Source: Phascolomyces articulosus (Eukaryota > Mucoromycota > Mucoromycetes > Mucorales > Lichtheimiaceae). From it: a stretch of DNA of 64,000 nucleotides. The stretch is taken from the NCBI GenBank assembly GCA_025677815.1, contig JAIXMP010000068.1, positions 1-64,000 of the forward strand, given 5' to 3'. The position numbers and the translations under genes are program-made. Positions 10,571 through 22,985 of this stretch are shown here, one piece after another (position 1 is the first letter of the stretch; each line of letters starts with the position of its first letter). The notes under the pieces were generated by a model that ran no database searches, was not told where the DNA came from, and saw nothing but the letters and a program-made list of their open reading frames with translations.

Positions 10571-11184
10571 GATTGATTGAATATTTCATAGAGATCTTTG
10601 AAAATCTTTTTGAGGAACTTTGTAAAAAACTTCAGAAATACAGCCTATACCATATCTATATGGATGGTGCAAAGTATTATGTGCATTGCTCAAATCCTAG
10701 ACCTACAATAAATGCTAGTAGAGCTCAAATTATTAAGTAGTTTCAGGCAAATGGTTATCGACTTCCTTATAGTGCAACAAGAACATTAAGTGTTGAAAAG
10801 CTCAAGGAAAAAGCCAAAGAAATTGACCACACTCCCACCTACCCAATATATGAAATTACACAAAAATATAGGCATATAATCAAGAAGACCCCTCCCCACC
10901 ACTGTGAACTTCAACCAATTGAAAAGGTGTAGGGGATTATTAAAAACAGAATTGCTTTCAATCCAATTCAAAACCCTACCTCTGGTTCAGCAAAGGCTTG
11001 CCCCCCAGAGGAATTTGCCAAGATTAAAGATTCTGATTTGAGATCTTTATAGTTAAAAACTGTTAATAAATGTAAAGATTATCAGAAATGGCATGAGGAA
11101 CAACGTAGAACTAGAAACATAAATGATAGCGAAAGCCTTGTTCAAGAATTTGGTGATCCTGAATCTAGTGATGTGGAGGAATAA
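10571..11184 (+). pseudogene. Tc1/mariner-type transposase relic (C-terminal half)
   Basis: One frame reads FEELCKKLQKY...YMDGAKYY, then LPYSATRTLSVEKL and the hallmark PPHHCELQPIEKV, ending with an acidic tail (SSDVEE) at TAA 11182-11184. In Tc1/mariner DDE transposases the YMDGAKY aspartate and the glutamate of PxHCELNPIE are catalytic; both are still visible. Three TAG stops break the frame at 10738-10740, 10930-10932 and 11050-11052. At the second, the family normally has Trp (IExVW), consistent with TGG changed to TAG. The N-terminal DNA-binding half is absent. The relic cannot make an active enzyme. Confidence 0.7.
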
Positions 11185-11689
11185 TAAAAATTTCATATCT
11201 GATTTTATTTTTTTAATTTTAATTTTTGTCAAAAATTAGTCTTTTTTTTCTATCATATAAGAAGTATATCATTATTGTACCCCTCTGGCTCCAGTTTTTT
11301 ATATATATAACTTTAGATTGTTCCTGATGTATTTTGAAAGTTTGATAATTATATCTTGAAAACTGATAGAGAAAAGTAGTTTTAAATTTTGTCACACATT
11401 TTTGTCCACAACTCTATACAATATTGGACCTGCGCTATTACACTTACCCTTGTTTTTAATATATAAGTTCCTTTAGTAGAGATTGATACATATTTTCCAC
11501 CACCATAGCAGCAGTACCTCTTATTTTAAGCCCCCTCAATTTTCAAGATTCTTGTAATCACCCATTCTTATCAAATTTATATCCTTGTTTGATATTCTCA
11601 CTCTCACATTTTTTTTATTCTTTCTACACACAAAATATATAATTCCAATCATAAACTCAAGGTTAAAGAACTCGTTAATTTCAATTAGT
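11185..11689. other. AT-rich spacer beside transposon and rDNA relics
   Basis: No gene is seen. The part next to the rRNA fragment (about 11,600-11,689) would correspond to ITS1 in a real rDNA unit, but I cannot confirm homology by eye. Confidence 0.3.
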
Positions 11690-11715
11690 GATGATTCTTC
11701 CACAGGTTTACCTAT

Positions 11716-11746
<31 letters not shown>

Positions 11747-11810
11747 AATAGCCTAGCTTGCCATAGTTAGGGCCAAAAACAGTCGTTGCCAATATGACGC
11801 TGACTCGTCC
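11690..11810 (-). rRNA. Degenerate fragment of the 18S rRNA 3' end
   Basis: The plus strand carries the reverse complement of the extremely conserved 3' end of eukaryotic 18S rRNA: the segment TTACCTATGGAAACC, then TTGTTACGACTTTTACTTCC and TCTAAAT (about 11,707-11,750). The less conserved helix follows (ACAGTCGTTGCC near 11,780). Relative to the universal sequence (CCTTCCGCAGGTTCACCTACGG) there are several transitions, namely C to T or G to A. Only about 120 bp is present, with no 5.8S or 28S nearby, so this is a dispersed rDNA pseudogene, not a functional gene. Confidence 0.8.
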
Positions 11811-12055
11811 CATATGCTTGTTAGCTTAAATTATACAATTTTCATATACATGTGGGCGCGAGTTTATAAATCTTTTTTATTGGATATTACATATTTTTTT
11901 TTTTTAAAAAAAAGCAGCATTTTACTTTTTTTCGTGTACTATATATATTTTTATTTCCACCTATACTCAATCCTGGACATGTAAGAAATAAATTTCATTC
12001 CGTATAAGAATAATAAAGCAAAAACATGAATTAAAAAAACAATGTATAGCATACA
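11811..12055. other. AT-rich spacer
   Basis: Contains a T10A8-type inverted homopolymer near 11,895-11,913 and a TA-rich run near 11,940. No gene is seen. Confidence 0.4.
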
Positions 12056-12332
12056 ATGGATACAGATTCGATGAAGTTTGTATATCCAAATGGATGGAAT
12101 GGCGCTCGATCCGAACTTATGCAACTGGTAAATGAAACCGAAAGTATAAATGGTATATATGCTAATATCCCACCAATTCAATGTATTAGATACCAGGACC
12201 ACAATGTTTATCGTCACAATTATACAAGAAAGATGGGACTTTTTTATCGATAACGCTTGGAATCATTTTGGTGATCAACTCATTCTTATATTGGTTCTTT
12301 TGAAAGGAGCCATTTTCTTATGTGAAATATAA
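12056..12332 (+). pseudogene. Possible small broken membrane-protein gene
   Basis: An ORF from ATG 12056 gives 65 residues (MDTDSMKFVYPNGWNG...) and stops at 12251-12253. In the +1 frame the next codons read ITLGIILVINSFLYWFF, a membrane-spanning-like segment, suggesting a one-base shift at about 12,250. No family is recognised and neighbouring exons are not apparent. It may be a relic or chance. Confidence 0.25.
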
Positions 12333-12642
12333 CTATAACAAAGAAATTTGCGTGTCAAAAATTAATTGCAAATCAATGTATGCATACATGTTAGTAGCAA
12401 CAAAATAAATGTGTTTCTATTGGAGAAAAGGATACTATTGTATGAGATTTTGATGGACAAGTATTTATTTAATACAGTGGGTATAATGGTGAAAGAGTAA
12501 TGGATAAAAGTGACATCAATTACAGGGCAGTGGATTTATTTTATTACATAAAGTGTAAAAATATGTGCTACATATTTGATCAAGTACAGAAAAAAACTAA
12601 ACACCAGAGATCTGGGAATCTCAATAGAGTTGCACAATTGCC

Positions 12643-15600
12643 TTATAATCGTACATCCACTGCTATGCGATTATCTATCACAGCCCGACGATTAATACCT
12701 CCAGCAACAGGAAGATACGTCTTTCCTTCTAACCACAAATCTACTTCACGTGCACATTGCCGTCCTTCATTGATGCCCCAAACGATGAGTGACTGACCAC
12801 GACGACAATCACCAGCAGCAAAGACACCTGGAGCGGAAGTGACATATTTACCCTTGGAGGTTTCAATGTTACTACGACCATCTTGCTTGAGAGACAATTG
12901 CTTAACAACAGATTCTTCAGGACCCAAGAAACCCATAGAAAGCAAAACCAAATCGGCTTCGAAGAATTGTTCAGAGCCTTCAACTTCTTTCATCGACCAA
13001 CGCCCGTTACCATCCTTGGTCCATTCTACACGTACTGTATTAATACCAGTGACATTACCATTTGTATCTTTATTAAATTCCTTAGACAAGACACAGTATT
13101 CACGTGGATCGCGCCCAAAATGGGCTTGAACTTCTGCATGACCATAGTCGACCTTGTAGACGCGAGCAAATTGCGGCCATGGATTATCATTTCCACGTGT
13201 ATGAGGAGGTTGTGGGAGTAATTCAAAATTTATTACAGATTTACATCCGTGCCGAACTGACGTACCAATACAATCATTTCCAGTATCTCCACCACCAATT
13301 ACCACGACGTGCTTGTCTTTTGCTGAAAGGTAATGGCCATCCTTAAGATTCGAATCTAAGAGTGATTTGGTATTGGCCTGGAGGAAATCCATAGCGAAGT
13401 GGATACCGTCAGCTTCACGGCCAGGAATTTTCAAATCACGGGGCCAGGTAGCACCGGTAGCAACAATTAATGCGTCGCAATCGTTGCGCAACGCGGTAGC
13501 ATCGACATCAATACCAACGTTAGCATTTGGAACAAAGGTAATACCTTCAGCAGCAAGTAAATCGACACGACGTTGGACGATATCCTTATCAAGCTTCATG
13601 TTGGGAATTCCATACATTAAAAGACCACCCATACGATCATTACGGTCATAGACAGTAACTAAATGACCAGCCTTATTCAATTGATCAGCAGCCGCAAGAC
13701 CGGCAGGACCTGAACCAATAATAGCAATTTTCTTGCCAGTACGTTGCTTGGGAGGGTTGGGAACAATCCAACCTTTATCAAAACCATAATCGATGATTGC
13801 ACATTCAATACTTTTGATTGTGACAGGTGGTTCATTTATACCTAGAACACAAGATGATTCACAGGGGGCGGGGCTATAGTGTAGAAATGGGTAAAAAAAT
13901 GATTAACGTATTGAATATATAGCAAATGCAATAAAAAGATCGTACTATAAAACTTACCAAACACGACCAGTGAATTCCGGAAAGTTATTCGTCATGACAA
14001 GGCGATCAAGGGCATCCTTCCAGTTATCTTTATAAATGAGTTCATTCCACTTGGGAATGATATTACCAATAGGACAACCTGAATCGGACTGACAGAATGG
14101 AACGCCACAATCCATACATCTGGCAGCCTGTTCATGTAATTGTGGACGTGATAATCGATGATTAATTTCTTTCCAATCTGAAACTCGTGTCCCTGCGTCT
14201 CGATATGGATCCGCACGTCTCTTATATTTCATAAATCCACGCATTTTATCCAATTTATCGCGTCTTTCAAGGACTGCGTTTTCATCAAGCAAACTGTCCT
14301 CCACATCTTCAATTGCTGGCTCATTCTTTTTCTTTAGCATATCCTGCTGGATCGTTGTCTGTACTGGTTTTGGTTGCTTTTGCTTTTCAAGTAAATGGCG
14401 ATACTCAATTGGCATTACTTTTACAAACTTGGGTAAATAAGATTTAAAGTTTTGCAGGATTACTGCAGCCTTTTGCGATCCAGTATAGAGATGATGATCT
14501 TCGATCAATTGTCGTACTTGCTCAACTTCATCCTTGTCAATCGCTTCAAGTTCTACCATTTCCATGTTGACGTTTTCTTTAAATGTGCATTCGACATCCA
14601 AAACATATGCGATTCCACCAGACATGCCTGCAGCAAAATTTCGACCGGTGCTGCCAAGAATGACCACTCGTCCACCTGTCATGTATTCACACCCATGGTC
14701 TCCAACTCCCTCGACAACAGCATTAGCACCAGAATTACGGACACAGAATCGTTCAGCAGCAACACCACAAAAGAATGCGCGACCACTTGTAGCACCATAT
14801 AAACAAACGTTGCCAACGATAATATTTTCGGCCGCTTTAAATGTGCTTGAACGCGGTGGATAAATAGCAACGGTACCACCGGACAAGCCTTTGCAAACGT
14901 AATCATTACTGTCACCTTCAAGCTCGAAAAATATACCAGGCGCCAAAAATGCACCAAAAGATTGACCAGCCGATCCAGTAAACTTGACATGGACTGTACT
15001 GGGGGGTAACCCATCTTCACCAAATCGCTTTGAAACGTGATATGACAATGTGGCACCAACTGCACGGTCTGTATTTACAATTTCTGATTCGATACGAACA
15101 TTTTCTTTTCGCTCAAGGGCAGGTTCACTTTCATCAATGAGATAGTTATCAAGACGTTTGTAAAGATTGTGCTGCTGTTTACGGGTACAATAAGTAGCAA
15201 CGCCTGGGCGTAAACTGTGTGCAGGAGTAAGGATAGGCGACAAATCAATATTCGCAGTCTTATATGTTCGTAAACTGTCATTGGTTTTCAAAAATTCGGT
15301 ATGTCCAACCATTTCATTGATTGTTCGGAAACCTAGTTTTGCCATAAAACCACGCACTTCTTCTGCCACATAATGGAAAAAGTTGACAACATGGTCGGGA
15401 TGACCTTGAAACTTTTTGCGCAGCTCTGGATCTTGAGTCGCAATACCCACTGGACATGTGTTCTATAAATGAACGAGGGTTAGAGTTTGTTTACAGGATG
15501 ATAACAAAAACAACTAAACAATAAAAAGTCCTTACCAAATGACATTTTCGCATCATAATACAACCGAGTGCAATCAATGGTGTTGTAGCAAAACCCCATT

Positions 15601-18600
15601 CTTCTGCTCCTAACAAACATGCAATGATAACATCGCGCCCTGTTTTAATTTGTCCATCTGTTTGCACAATGACACGTCCTCGTAAATCGTTAAGAACCAA
15701 AGTTTGATGAGTTTCAGCCAATCCTAATTCCCAAGGTAAACCAGCGTATTTGATACCAGTCCAACGAGAAGCACCAGTTCCTCCATCATGGCCCGAGATT
15801 AATATATGATCTGCCTTTGCCTTTGCTACACCTGCAGCAACAATACCAACGCCGACCTCAGAAACAAGCTTCACAGACACGCGAGATCGTGGATTAGAAC
15901 TCTTGAGGTCATAAATAAGTTGTTTCAAATCTTCAATAGAGTATATATCATGATGTGGAGGTGGACTAATCAAGCCAATACCCTATTATATTATAAGTTA
16001 GAAATTTTACTCATATATTTACGATAGAGAAAATCTATCTTACCGGTGTTGTTTTACGTGTACTGGCAATTTCCTCAGATACTTTTGTACCAGCTAACTC
16101 ACCCCCTTCGCCAGGTTTGGCACCTTGTGCCATTTTAATTTGTAATTCATCGGAATCAGACAAGTAGAAACTTGTGACACCAAATCGACCGGATGCCACC
16201 TGTTTGATAGCTGATCGTAAATTATCACCATTAGGCCTTGGTGCTGATCTCTCTGGTTTTTCACCGCCTTCACCCGTATTGGATTTTCCTCCTAGTTTAT
16301 TCATCGCTATGGCAAGTGAAGAATGAGATTCCATCGATATGGATCCGTATGACATTGCACCTGTAACAAACCGCTTGACAATATTTGTCCAGGGTTCGAC
16401 TTGATCCAAAGGAATAGAGCGGCATTTGTCATCATCAAATTCAAGCATACCACGTAATGTGCATTGTCGAATGGCTTCATATGCATTGCGCGTATATGCT
16501 TCATAAGATGCTTGGTTGTTTTTGCGTACGGCATCTTGTAAATTCGCCATACCCACTGGATCGGCAATATGAGGTTCGCCTCCATCACGCCAATGGTATT
16601 CGCCTGATTCAGGCAACGCCATGGGTTGGACTCGATTACGCAAAGGATAGCCATGCTCGTGTAATGTAAGAGCATCAAGTGCAAAGATTTCAAACGTAAC
16701 ACCCTTTATACGTGATGCTGTACCTGCAAAACAACGAGAGATCACAGTATGATCAATTCCCAAGGCTTCAAAAATCTGAGCTCCCTTGTAGGATGCAAGG
16801 GTGGAGATACCCATCTTGGACATGACTTTTAAGATACCATTATCGATGGCTTTGCGATAGTTGTAGATGATTTTTTCCGCTGTCAGGTGGTCACGAACAG
16901 CACGTTCACGGTGTAGTTTGAGCATTGCTTCAATTGCTAGATATGGACAAATTGCATCGGCACCATAACCAAGTAAAACACAAAAGTGATGTACCTCGCG
17001 CGCTTCGCCTGATTCTACCATCAATGCAATGCGACTACGTAATTTATTTCTCACTAAATGATGGTGTACGCCACCCAAAGCAATCAAGGATGAAATGGCA
17101 ACTCGATCAGCTTTCATGGCACAGTCAGATAATAGAATGATTTTGTAGTGCTTGTCAATTGCTTGGGTTGCTTCGTTACAAATGCGTTCAAGAGCTGACA
17201 GATATCCATCCACTCCTTCACTACGTGGAAATGTGATATCAATCGTTGCTACCTGCCAGGTAGAATAATTTTTTTCCATCGCTTTGATAGCAGCAAGCTC
17301 TTGCGTTGACAATATAGGGGATGGTAAAATTAAACGTTGACATTGTGACGAATCTACTTCCAAGAGGTTGCCCTCTGGTCCGACATAGCATTCAAGTGAC
17401 ATTACGATTTCTTCGCGAATTGGATCTGTGTGAAATCCATAATATAAAAAGTTTTAGTTTATAATAGTCTTTTTTCTTTTTCTCACTTAAAAATAATGAA
17501 AGTTAGTGCATAATAAGGAGTTATTACCAATAGGTGGATTTGTCACTTGGGCGAATAATTGTCGAAAGTACTCGTATATAAGACGAGGTTGTTTTGCTAG
17601 ACAAGCAAGTGTTGTGTCGTTACCCATGGACCCCAATGATTCTTTGCCGTCGGATGCCATAGGCATCAACAAAAGGTTAAGTTGTTCAAGCGTGTAACCA
17701 AAAGCTTTGAGACGTGGATCGGTATGGATAGTAGTATCATCCAATGTTACATCTGTTTCACTACCGCCATTGGCTTTAAGAACATCTTGCATACTAATAC
17801 GTTGTTGAATCCATTCTGAAAATATAGCTTTCGAAGCAGTGGTCAGTTTGAGTTCCTTATCATCCTGCATATTTATGAATTTTCATATGAACGATAACCA
17901 TTGTATTAGAGATGGATGAATAAATCTGGTGTAGACATTTTTCCCAATTCCAACTTTTTCTCAAGATAAAGTTTTATAATAGTACTTACGACGATCCTTC
18001 CTTCCACTGTATCAACCAACAGCATTTTCCCAGGCTGGAGCCGTCCTTTTTTGACCACTAATTCAGGATCAATTCGTAGTGTTCCAACTTCCGAAGCACA
18101 AATCATGATATCTTCTGATGTAAGATAGAAACGGCATGGACGTAAACCATTCCGATCCAATGAAGCACCACAGTATCGACCATCAGCAAAAGTGAATAAA
18201 GCAGGACCATCCCAAGGTTCCATGATAGACGCGGCCCATTGATAAAAGGCTTTTTTTTTAGGTTCCATTAATGGATTGTTTTGCCATGCTTCTGGAATCA
18301 TAACCATGACAGCTTCCGGGAGTGTCAAGACACCATTTACCACAAGAAGTTCAAGTACATTATCAAATGCAGCAGAATCAGATCCACCTTCTTCAATGAT
18401 TGGATATAACAGTTCGAGCTGATTACCAAACGTACCAGAAGTCATCACACCTTCTCGTGAACGCATCCAATTTTTATTTCCACGCAAAGTATTGATTTCA
18501 CCTATAAACAAAAGAAAATTGTTTAATTCTTTTTTTTCTCGTAACTGTAATAATAATAAACATAAAATGGATCCAACCATTGTGAGCACACCAGCGCATA

Positions 18601-19504
18601 GGTTGAGCTCTATCCCATGATGGAAACGTATTCGTGGAAAATCTAAAGTATCACAGACAAAAACATAAACATGTTATTTTGATATAAAAGAAACATGGTT
18701 TAAACAAAAAAAAAACATACCTAGAATGAACAAGAGCAAAATGAGTGGTATATTTGACATTGACAAGGTCATAAAAGTACGCATAAACCTAAAACATATA
18801 ATAAATCACCGTACATGTAAGATAAAAATAATGGAAAACATTGTATTAAAACTATTGAAAAATGTATGAACCTGGCGTGGTGTTAGTTGTCCCTTATAAA
18901 CAATATTTTTGGTTGAGAGTGAACAAACATAAAACCATTTTTTCATTGTAATCGTATGCGTTGCATGTTTACGTAAGATATATAGCTGATGTTCAAATTG
19001 CTTTGAATCCATCTGTTTCTCGAATGTAACAAAAGGTTGTTCAATAGCAGGTTCTTTTGAACGAGCAGCTGGACCCAAGATGGTACTATCGCGAGGAACC
19101 GAACGCCAACATAAAACTTGAAGACCCAATGCATCTGCTAGTTGTTCAAATACTTGCTTACTTTCTTGAGTATTTTCTTGTTTCATAAAGATATTACCCA
19201 CTGCATAGTGTCCTTCAGGTGGTATATCGATCTTCATTTCGCGTTTGACTTCGATACGAAAAAAATTGTCTGGCATACCCGTCATGACACCGCTTCCATC
19301 ACCATCTCGAATATCAGCACCACTTGCACCACGATGGGTCATGTTGCACAAAAGGTCCGACGCATCGCTCAAAATCTTGTGGGACCGTTGACCTTTGATA
19401 TGTACAGTGAAACCTACACCGCATGAATCTTTTTCATAAGTAGGATCATAAAGACCCTGAGGAGGTGGTATGGCTTGAGCCCATGAGGTATTTTCTGTTT
19501 CCAT
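12643..19504 (-). CDS. GLT1: Glutamate synthase [NADH] (fused GOGAT)
   Basis: This enzyme makes two glutamates from glutamine and 2-oxoglutarate using NADH, the recycling half of the GS/GOGAT ammonium-assimilation cycle. Nine exons: 19504-18872, 18788-18721, 18642-18578, 18501-17990, 17864-17528, 17425-16044, 15982-15536, 15462-13958 and 13873-12643, total 6180 nt or 2059 aa, typical for fungi. The first Cys of the class II amidotransferase is C28 ([10 protein letters not shown]) after a 27-residue propeptide. The central and FMN synthase domains follow. The 3Fe-4S cysteines (C-x5-C-x4-[13 protein letters not shown]) span the exon 7/8 junction. The beta-like part has two Cys clusters (CMDCGVPFC and CPAPCESSC) and FAD/NAD-binding glycine loops ([13 protein letters not shown], about 13,690; [12 protein letters not shown], about 13,280). 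The start is the first ATG. It is head-to-head with phosphoglucomutase. Confidence 0.97.
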
Positions 19505-19967
19505 GAGATTTTATATACCACTTGTCAATATTATAAAAAAAAAGGAAAAAAAAGTGTAAAGAAAAGGAAAAAGAAACAAAAAGACAAACAAAACAAAAAA
19601 AAAAAAACTCTTATCAATCAATCGGGTACTTCCAAAATTTCCGGATTCATGCTAGATAAATTAACATGTCCCGTGCAATTGATAGATAACAACAAGCCAA
19701 ATCTCATGAGAAAAAAAGATCCTTTTTATTCATTTGATTATTATAGTAATACTTTTTATTTGGTTAAATATAATGATGGTGATGGTGATTTGGAAGAAGT
19801 TGTCTAATTATTTTAAAGAAGTACTTATATTATTTTTACCGAAAAAAATTATCCATGTTTCAGAATTATATTAGAAGGGTTTTTTTTAGCCTTGTACATT
19901 TTATCATTCTGTTTTTTTTTCTTCTTCAGTCATATAATACTTGAATTTTCACTTAAAGTGTACTATC
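19505..19967. promoter_or_regulatory. Divergent GLT1/PGM promoter with GATA-factor sites
   Basis: This 463-bp region separates the two start codons. It contains several HGATAR motifs: TGATAAG on minus (19610-19616), AGATAA (19654-19659), and overlapping TGATAG/AGATAA (19680-19689), all within about 180 bp of the glutamate synthase start. Fungal GATA factors of the AreA/Gln3/Nit2 type control nitrogen genes through such sites, so nitrogen regulation of GLT1 is a reasonable inference. Pyrimidine and purine tracts flank both starts. No single TATA box is certain. Confidence 0.5.
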
Positions 19968-21808
19968 ATGGTGGAATCAAAAACAATTGCTACTCAACCT
20001 TATTATGATCAAAAACCAGGTACTTCTGGGTTAAGAAAACGTGTTAAAATATTTCAACAAAAATATTACACTGAAAACTTTATTCAATCCGTGATGCATG
20101 CTATTGAAGGAGGTAGTCAAGGCGCAACACTTGTTGTAGGAGGTGATGGACGTTATTATCTGGATCAAGTCATGCAAATCATTATCCAATTTAGTGTGGC
20201 CGCAGGTATCAAAAAACTCATTGTACCACAGCATGGTCTCGTATCCACACCTGCTGGTTCACACTTGATTCGTAAATACAAAGCAACAGGTGGTATTTTG
20301 TTGACAGCATCTCATAATCCAGGAGGAGCAGATAAGGATTTTGGTATTAAGTATAATGTACGCAATGGTGGTCCAGCACCAGAAAATGTCACCAACAAGA
20401 TTTTCGATATTAGCAAATCACTTGAACAACTCCATTACGCCGATCTCCCCCATGTCGATTATAGTCAGATTGGAACTCAAACAATCGGTACCATGGAAGT
20501 TCAAGTGATAGATGGTGTGGATGATTATGTGGATTTGATGAAGGAAATATTTGACTTTGAAGCTATTCGATATTTCTTGCAAGAGAACAAGGATACGTTT
20601 AAACTCTTGTTTGATGGGATGCATGGAGTCACGGGTATTTATGGTCAACGTCTTTTTGTACAAGAATTTGGACTAGCCAAGGAAAAGAGTTTAATGCGAG
20701 CCAAACCCTTGCCTGATTTTGGTGGGGAACATCCAGATCCAAATTTGACATATGCTCATGAATTAGTGGAGCGTGTAGAAAAAGAGCAAATAGATTTTGG
20801 TGCTGCTTCAGATGGTGATGGTGATCGAAATATGGTGTTGGGAAAGAATGCATTCGTCACCCCTAGCGACAGTGTAGCAGTCATTGCACATTATGCACGT
20901 GAAGCCATTCCTTATTTTCGTAAGAATGGAGTCAATGGATTAGCACGAAGCATGCCAACCTCGCGTGCACTTGATTTAGTGGCACAAAAACAACAGTTGG
21001 AGCATTTTGAAGTACCTACTGGTTGGAAATTCTTTGGAAATTTGATGGACGCTGGCCGTTGTTCAATTTGTGGTGAAGAATCATTTGGCACTGGATCAGA
21101 TCATGTTCGTGAAAAGGATGGTGTTTGGGCTATTCTTGGTAAATCATATCTACTTTGTGTTTATTTACTTGTTTGTTGATTGATTGGATCAAAATAATAT
21201 GTTGTTGTGGTTGTTGTTGATAATAACATATCTCTCTTATCCAAAAATAGCATGGCTCAGTATCGTGGTGCATGTAAACAAAACAAAGCCCGGTACGAGT
21301 ATTTATGACATTTTACAAGACCATTATAAAATTTATGGTCGTAACTTTTTTACCAGGTATAAATAACTGCTGTCTTTTTTTTTAAAAAAAACATATCTAA
21401 CTATCATATACGTTCATAATTAGATATGATTATGAAGAAGTGGAAAGCAAGAAAGCCACTGAATTGATCCAACATTTGCAAGATCTTAGTATTGTGGGAC
21501 AAACGTTTGATGGGTTTACTGTTTCTGACGTGGATGATTTTGAATATCGTGACCCAATTGATGGGAGCGTATCGAGTCATCAAGGGATACGGATCATGTT
21601 TAAGGATGGTTCTCGTATTGTCGTAAGACTATCAGGGACTGGTTCACAAGGTGCTACGATCCGTTTGTATATCGAAAAGTATAGCAATAATCCATCCGAA
21701 TATGCTATGGAGACACACAAGGCACTGGGACCTTTAATTCAAGTGGCACTTGATATTTCACGCTTGAAGTCTTTTACAGGAAGAGATAAACCAACCGTTA
21801 TCACTTAA
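19968..21808 (+). CDS. PGM: Phosphoglucomutase (alpha-D-hexose type)
   Basis: This enzyme interconverts glucose-1-phosphate and glucose-6-phosphate, linking glycogen, trehalose and cell-wall precursor synthesis to glycolysis. Three exons (19968-21138, 21251-21356, 21424-21808) sum to 1662 nt, or 553 aa, the usual length. The phosphoserine loop TASHNPGG places the catalytic Ser at about residue 115. The Mg-binding loop is DGDGDRN (about 20,811-20,831), the sugar-specificity loop is [12 protein letters not shown] (about 21,070), and the C-terminal phosphate-binding loop is [13 protein letters not shown] (about 21,630). The start is the ATG giving [10 protein letters not shown]; an upstream in-frame TTG is not a credible eukaryotic start. 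It is divergent from GLT1. Confidence 0.97.
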
Positions 21809-22985
21809 ATAAAAAGTAATTTCTGAAAGTAGATTATTGACATTATAATTCATGATCATTTTTAGTGGAATGTCGATCAAAAACAAAACAAAACAAAAAA
21901 ATACCTCTGGGAAAACTATATCCAGTTATAGTGAATCTTGTTGATCACTGTACAAAATATACTGTTATTACTGTCGAATGACCATTCTTTCTACGTAGAG
22001 TTTTTCTCTATTCATCCATTGAATATATTTGAATATATTAATAAATTATTCAATTAATAAGTTAAAGAGGGTGTGAGTGTGTGTAAATAAAATAAAGCCA
22101 CTTTTTATTCAAAAGATACTTCACCATAAAGGTTGTTATCATTTTCTGGGGAGGGAGACACATGATGACTTGATAATAATTACTTACATAAAAAAAAATA
22201 AGAGAAAAAAGGTGATCTGATGTCACTAAATGTTATCTCTTTTTACATCTTGATGGTTTTAAAATATAATCAGGTGAGAGAATTTTTACTTATTACGAAA
22301 TCAACCAAGCGTTCTTCCTGCAATATATAACGCTATATACTTTTTATTGCTGTTCTTATTTATTTATCTGCGTTTGCGGAGAGGAAGAGATATTCACTAG
22401 AAATCGTGGGAGAAAACAGAATAATATAGTTTTTGTTGTTGGGGGGAGAGACAGAGAATGAAAGGATTTGCGGATTGTTTAACTGTTTAACCCGATAATA
22501 ATAGTTCAGAAACTATTTTTCTTTTGGTATCGGTACCACGGCATCAATGCTATAATTTGCCATTTAAAGAAAGAGTGTGTCACTCCATTGTTCGTTCCTC
22601 ATTTGACTCAGTTTGTGAACCCGAGAAAAAAGAAAAAAAAATTATACATATACTTAATTACTTATGTCCATCGAAAATAATAATATTAATATCATGTCTC
22701 TCTCACTCTCTTTACCATATAAAAGGATTGGCAAGATGTTTTTCATAAATGGACACTATTATGTGTGGGATGATAAGCTTAGTTGTAATGGAAATGAAAT
22801 TTATAATATGCAACTATATATGTATTACGTAATTTTATTGCCAAGCGAAAAAAGGAACCTAAAGAAGAATAAATTTCTTCGGTACAAGAACCGGATCGTA
22901 CCGATCACTTTTCTTCCATTACCAACACTACATATATACCCAATTATTTTATTTTATTTTTTTAAAAAAAGAGAAGAGTGATAAA
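21809..22985. other. Intergenic, no gene supported
   Basis: AT-rich, holding the 3' end of PGM and the 5' region of the phosphatase gene. An open stretch of about 105 codons at 22,664-22,981 (plus) has no recognisable family, is rich in low-complexity Lys/Phe and ends just before the phosphatase start; I regard it as leader sequence. Confidence 0.5.

Noticed and set aside
11585..11770. Plus-strand ORF of 61 codons
   Set aside because: Its second half is translated antisense 18S rDNA.
12839..13651. Plus-strand ORFs opposite glutamate synthase
   Set aside because: Shadows; the minus strand carries the conserved GOGAT beta domain.
22664..22981. Plus-strand ORF before the phosphatase gene
   Set aside because: Low complexity and unrecognised; probably leader sequence.
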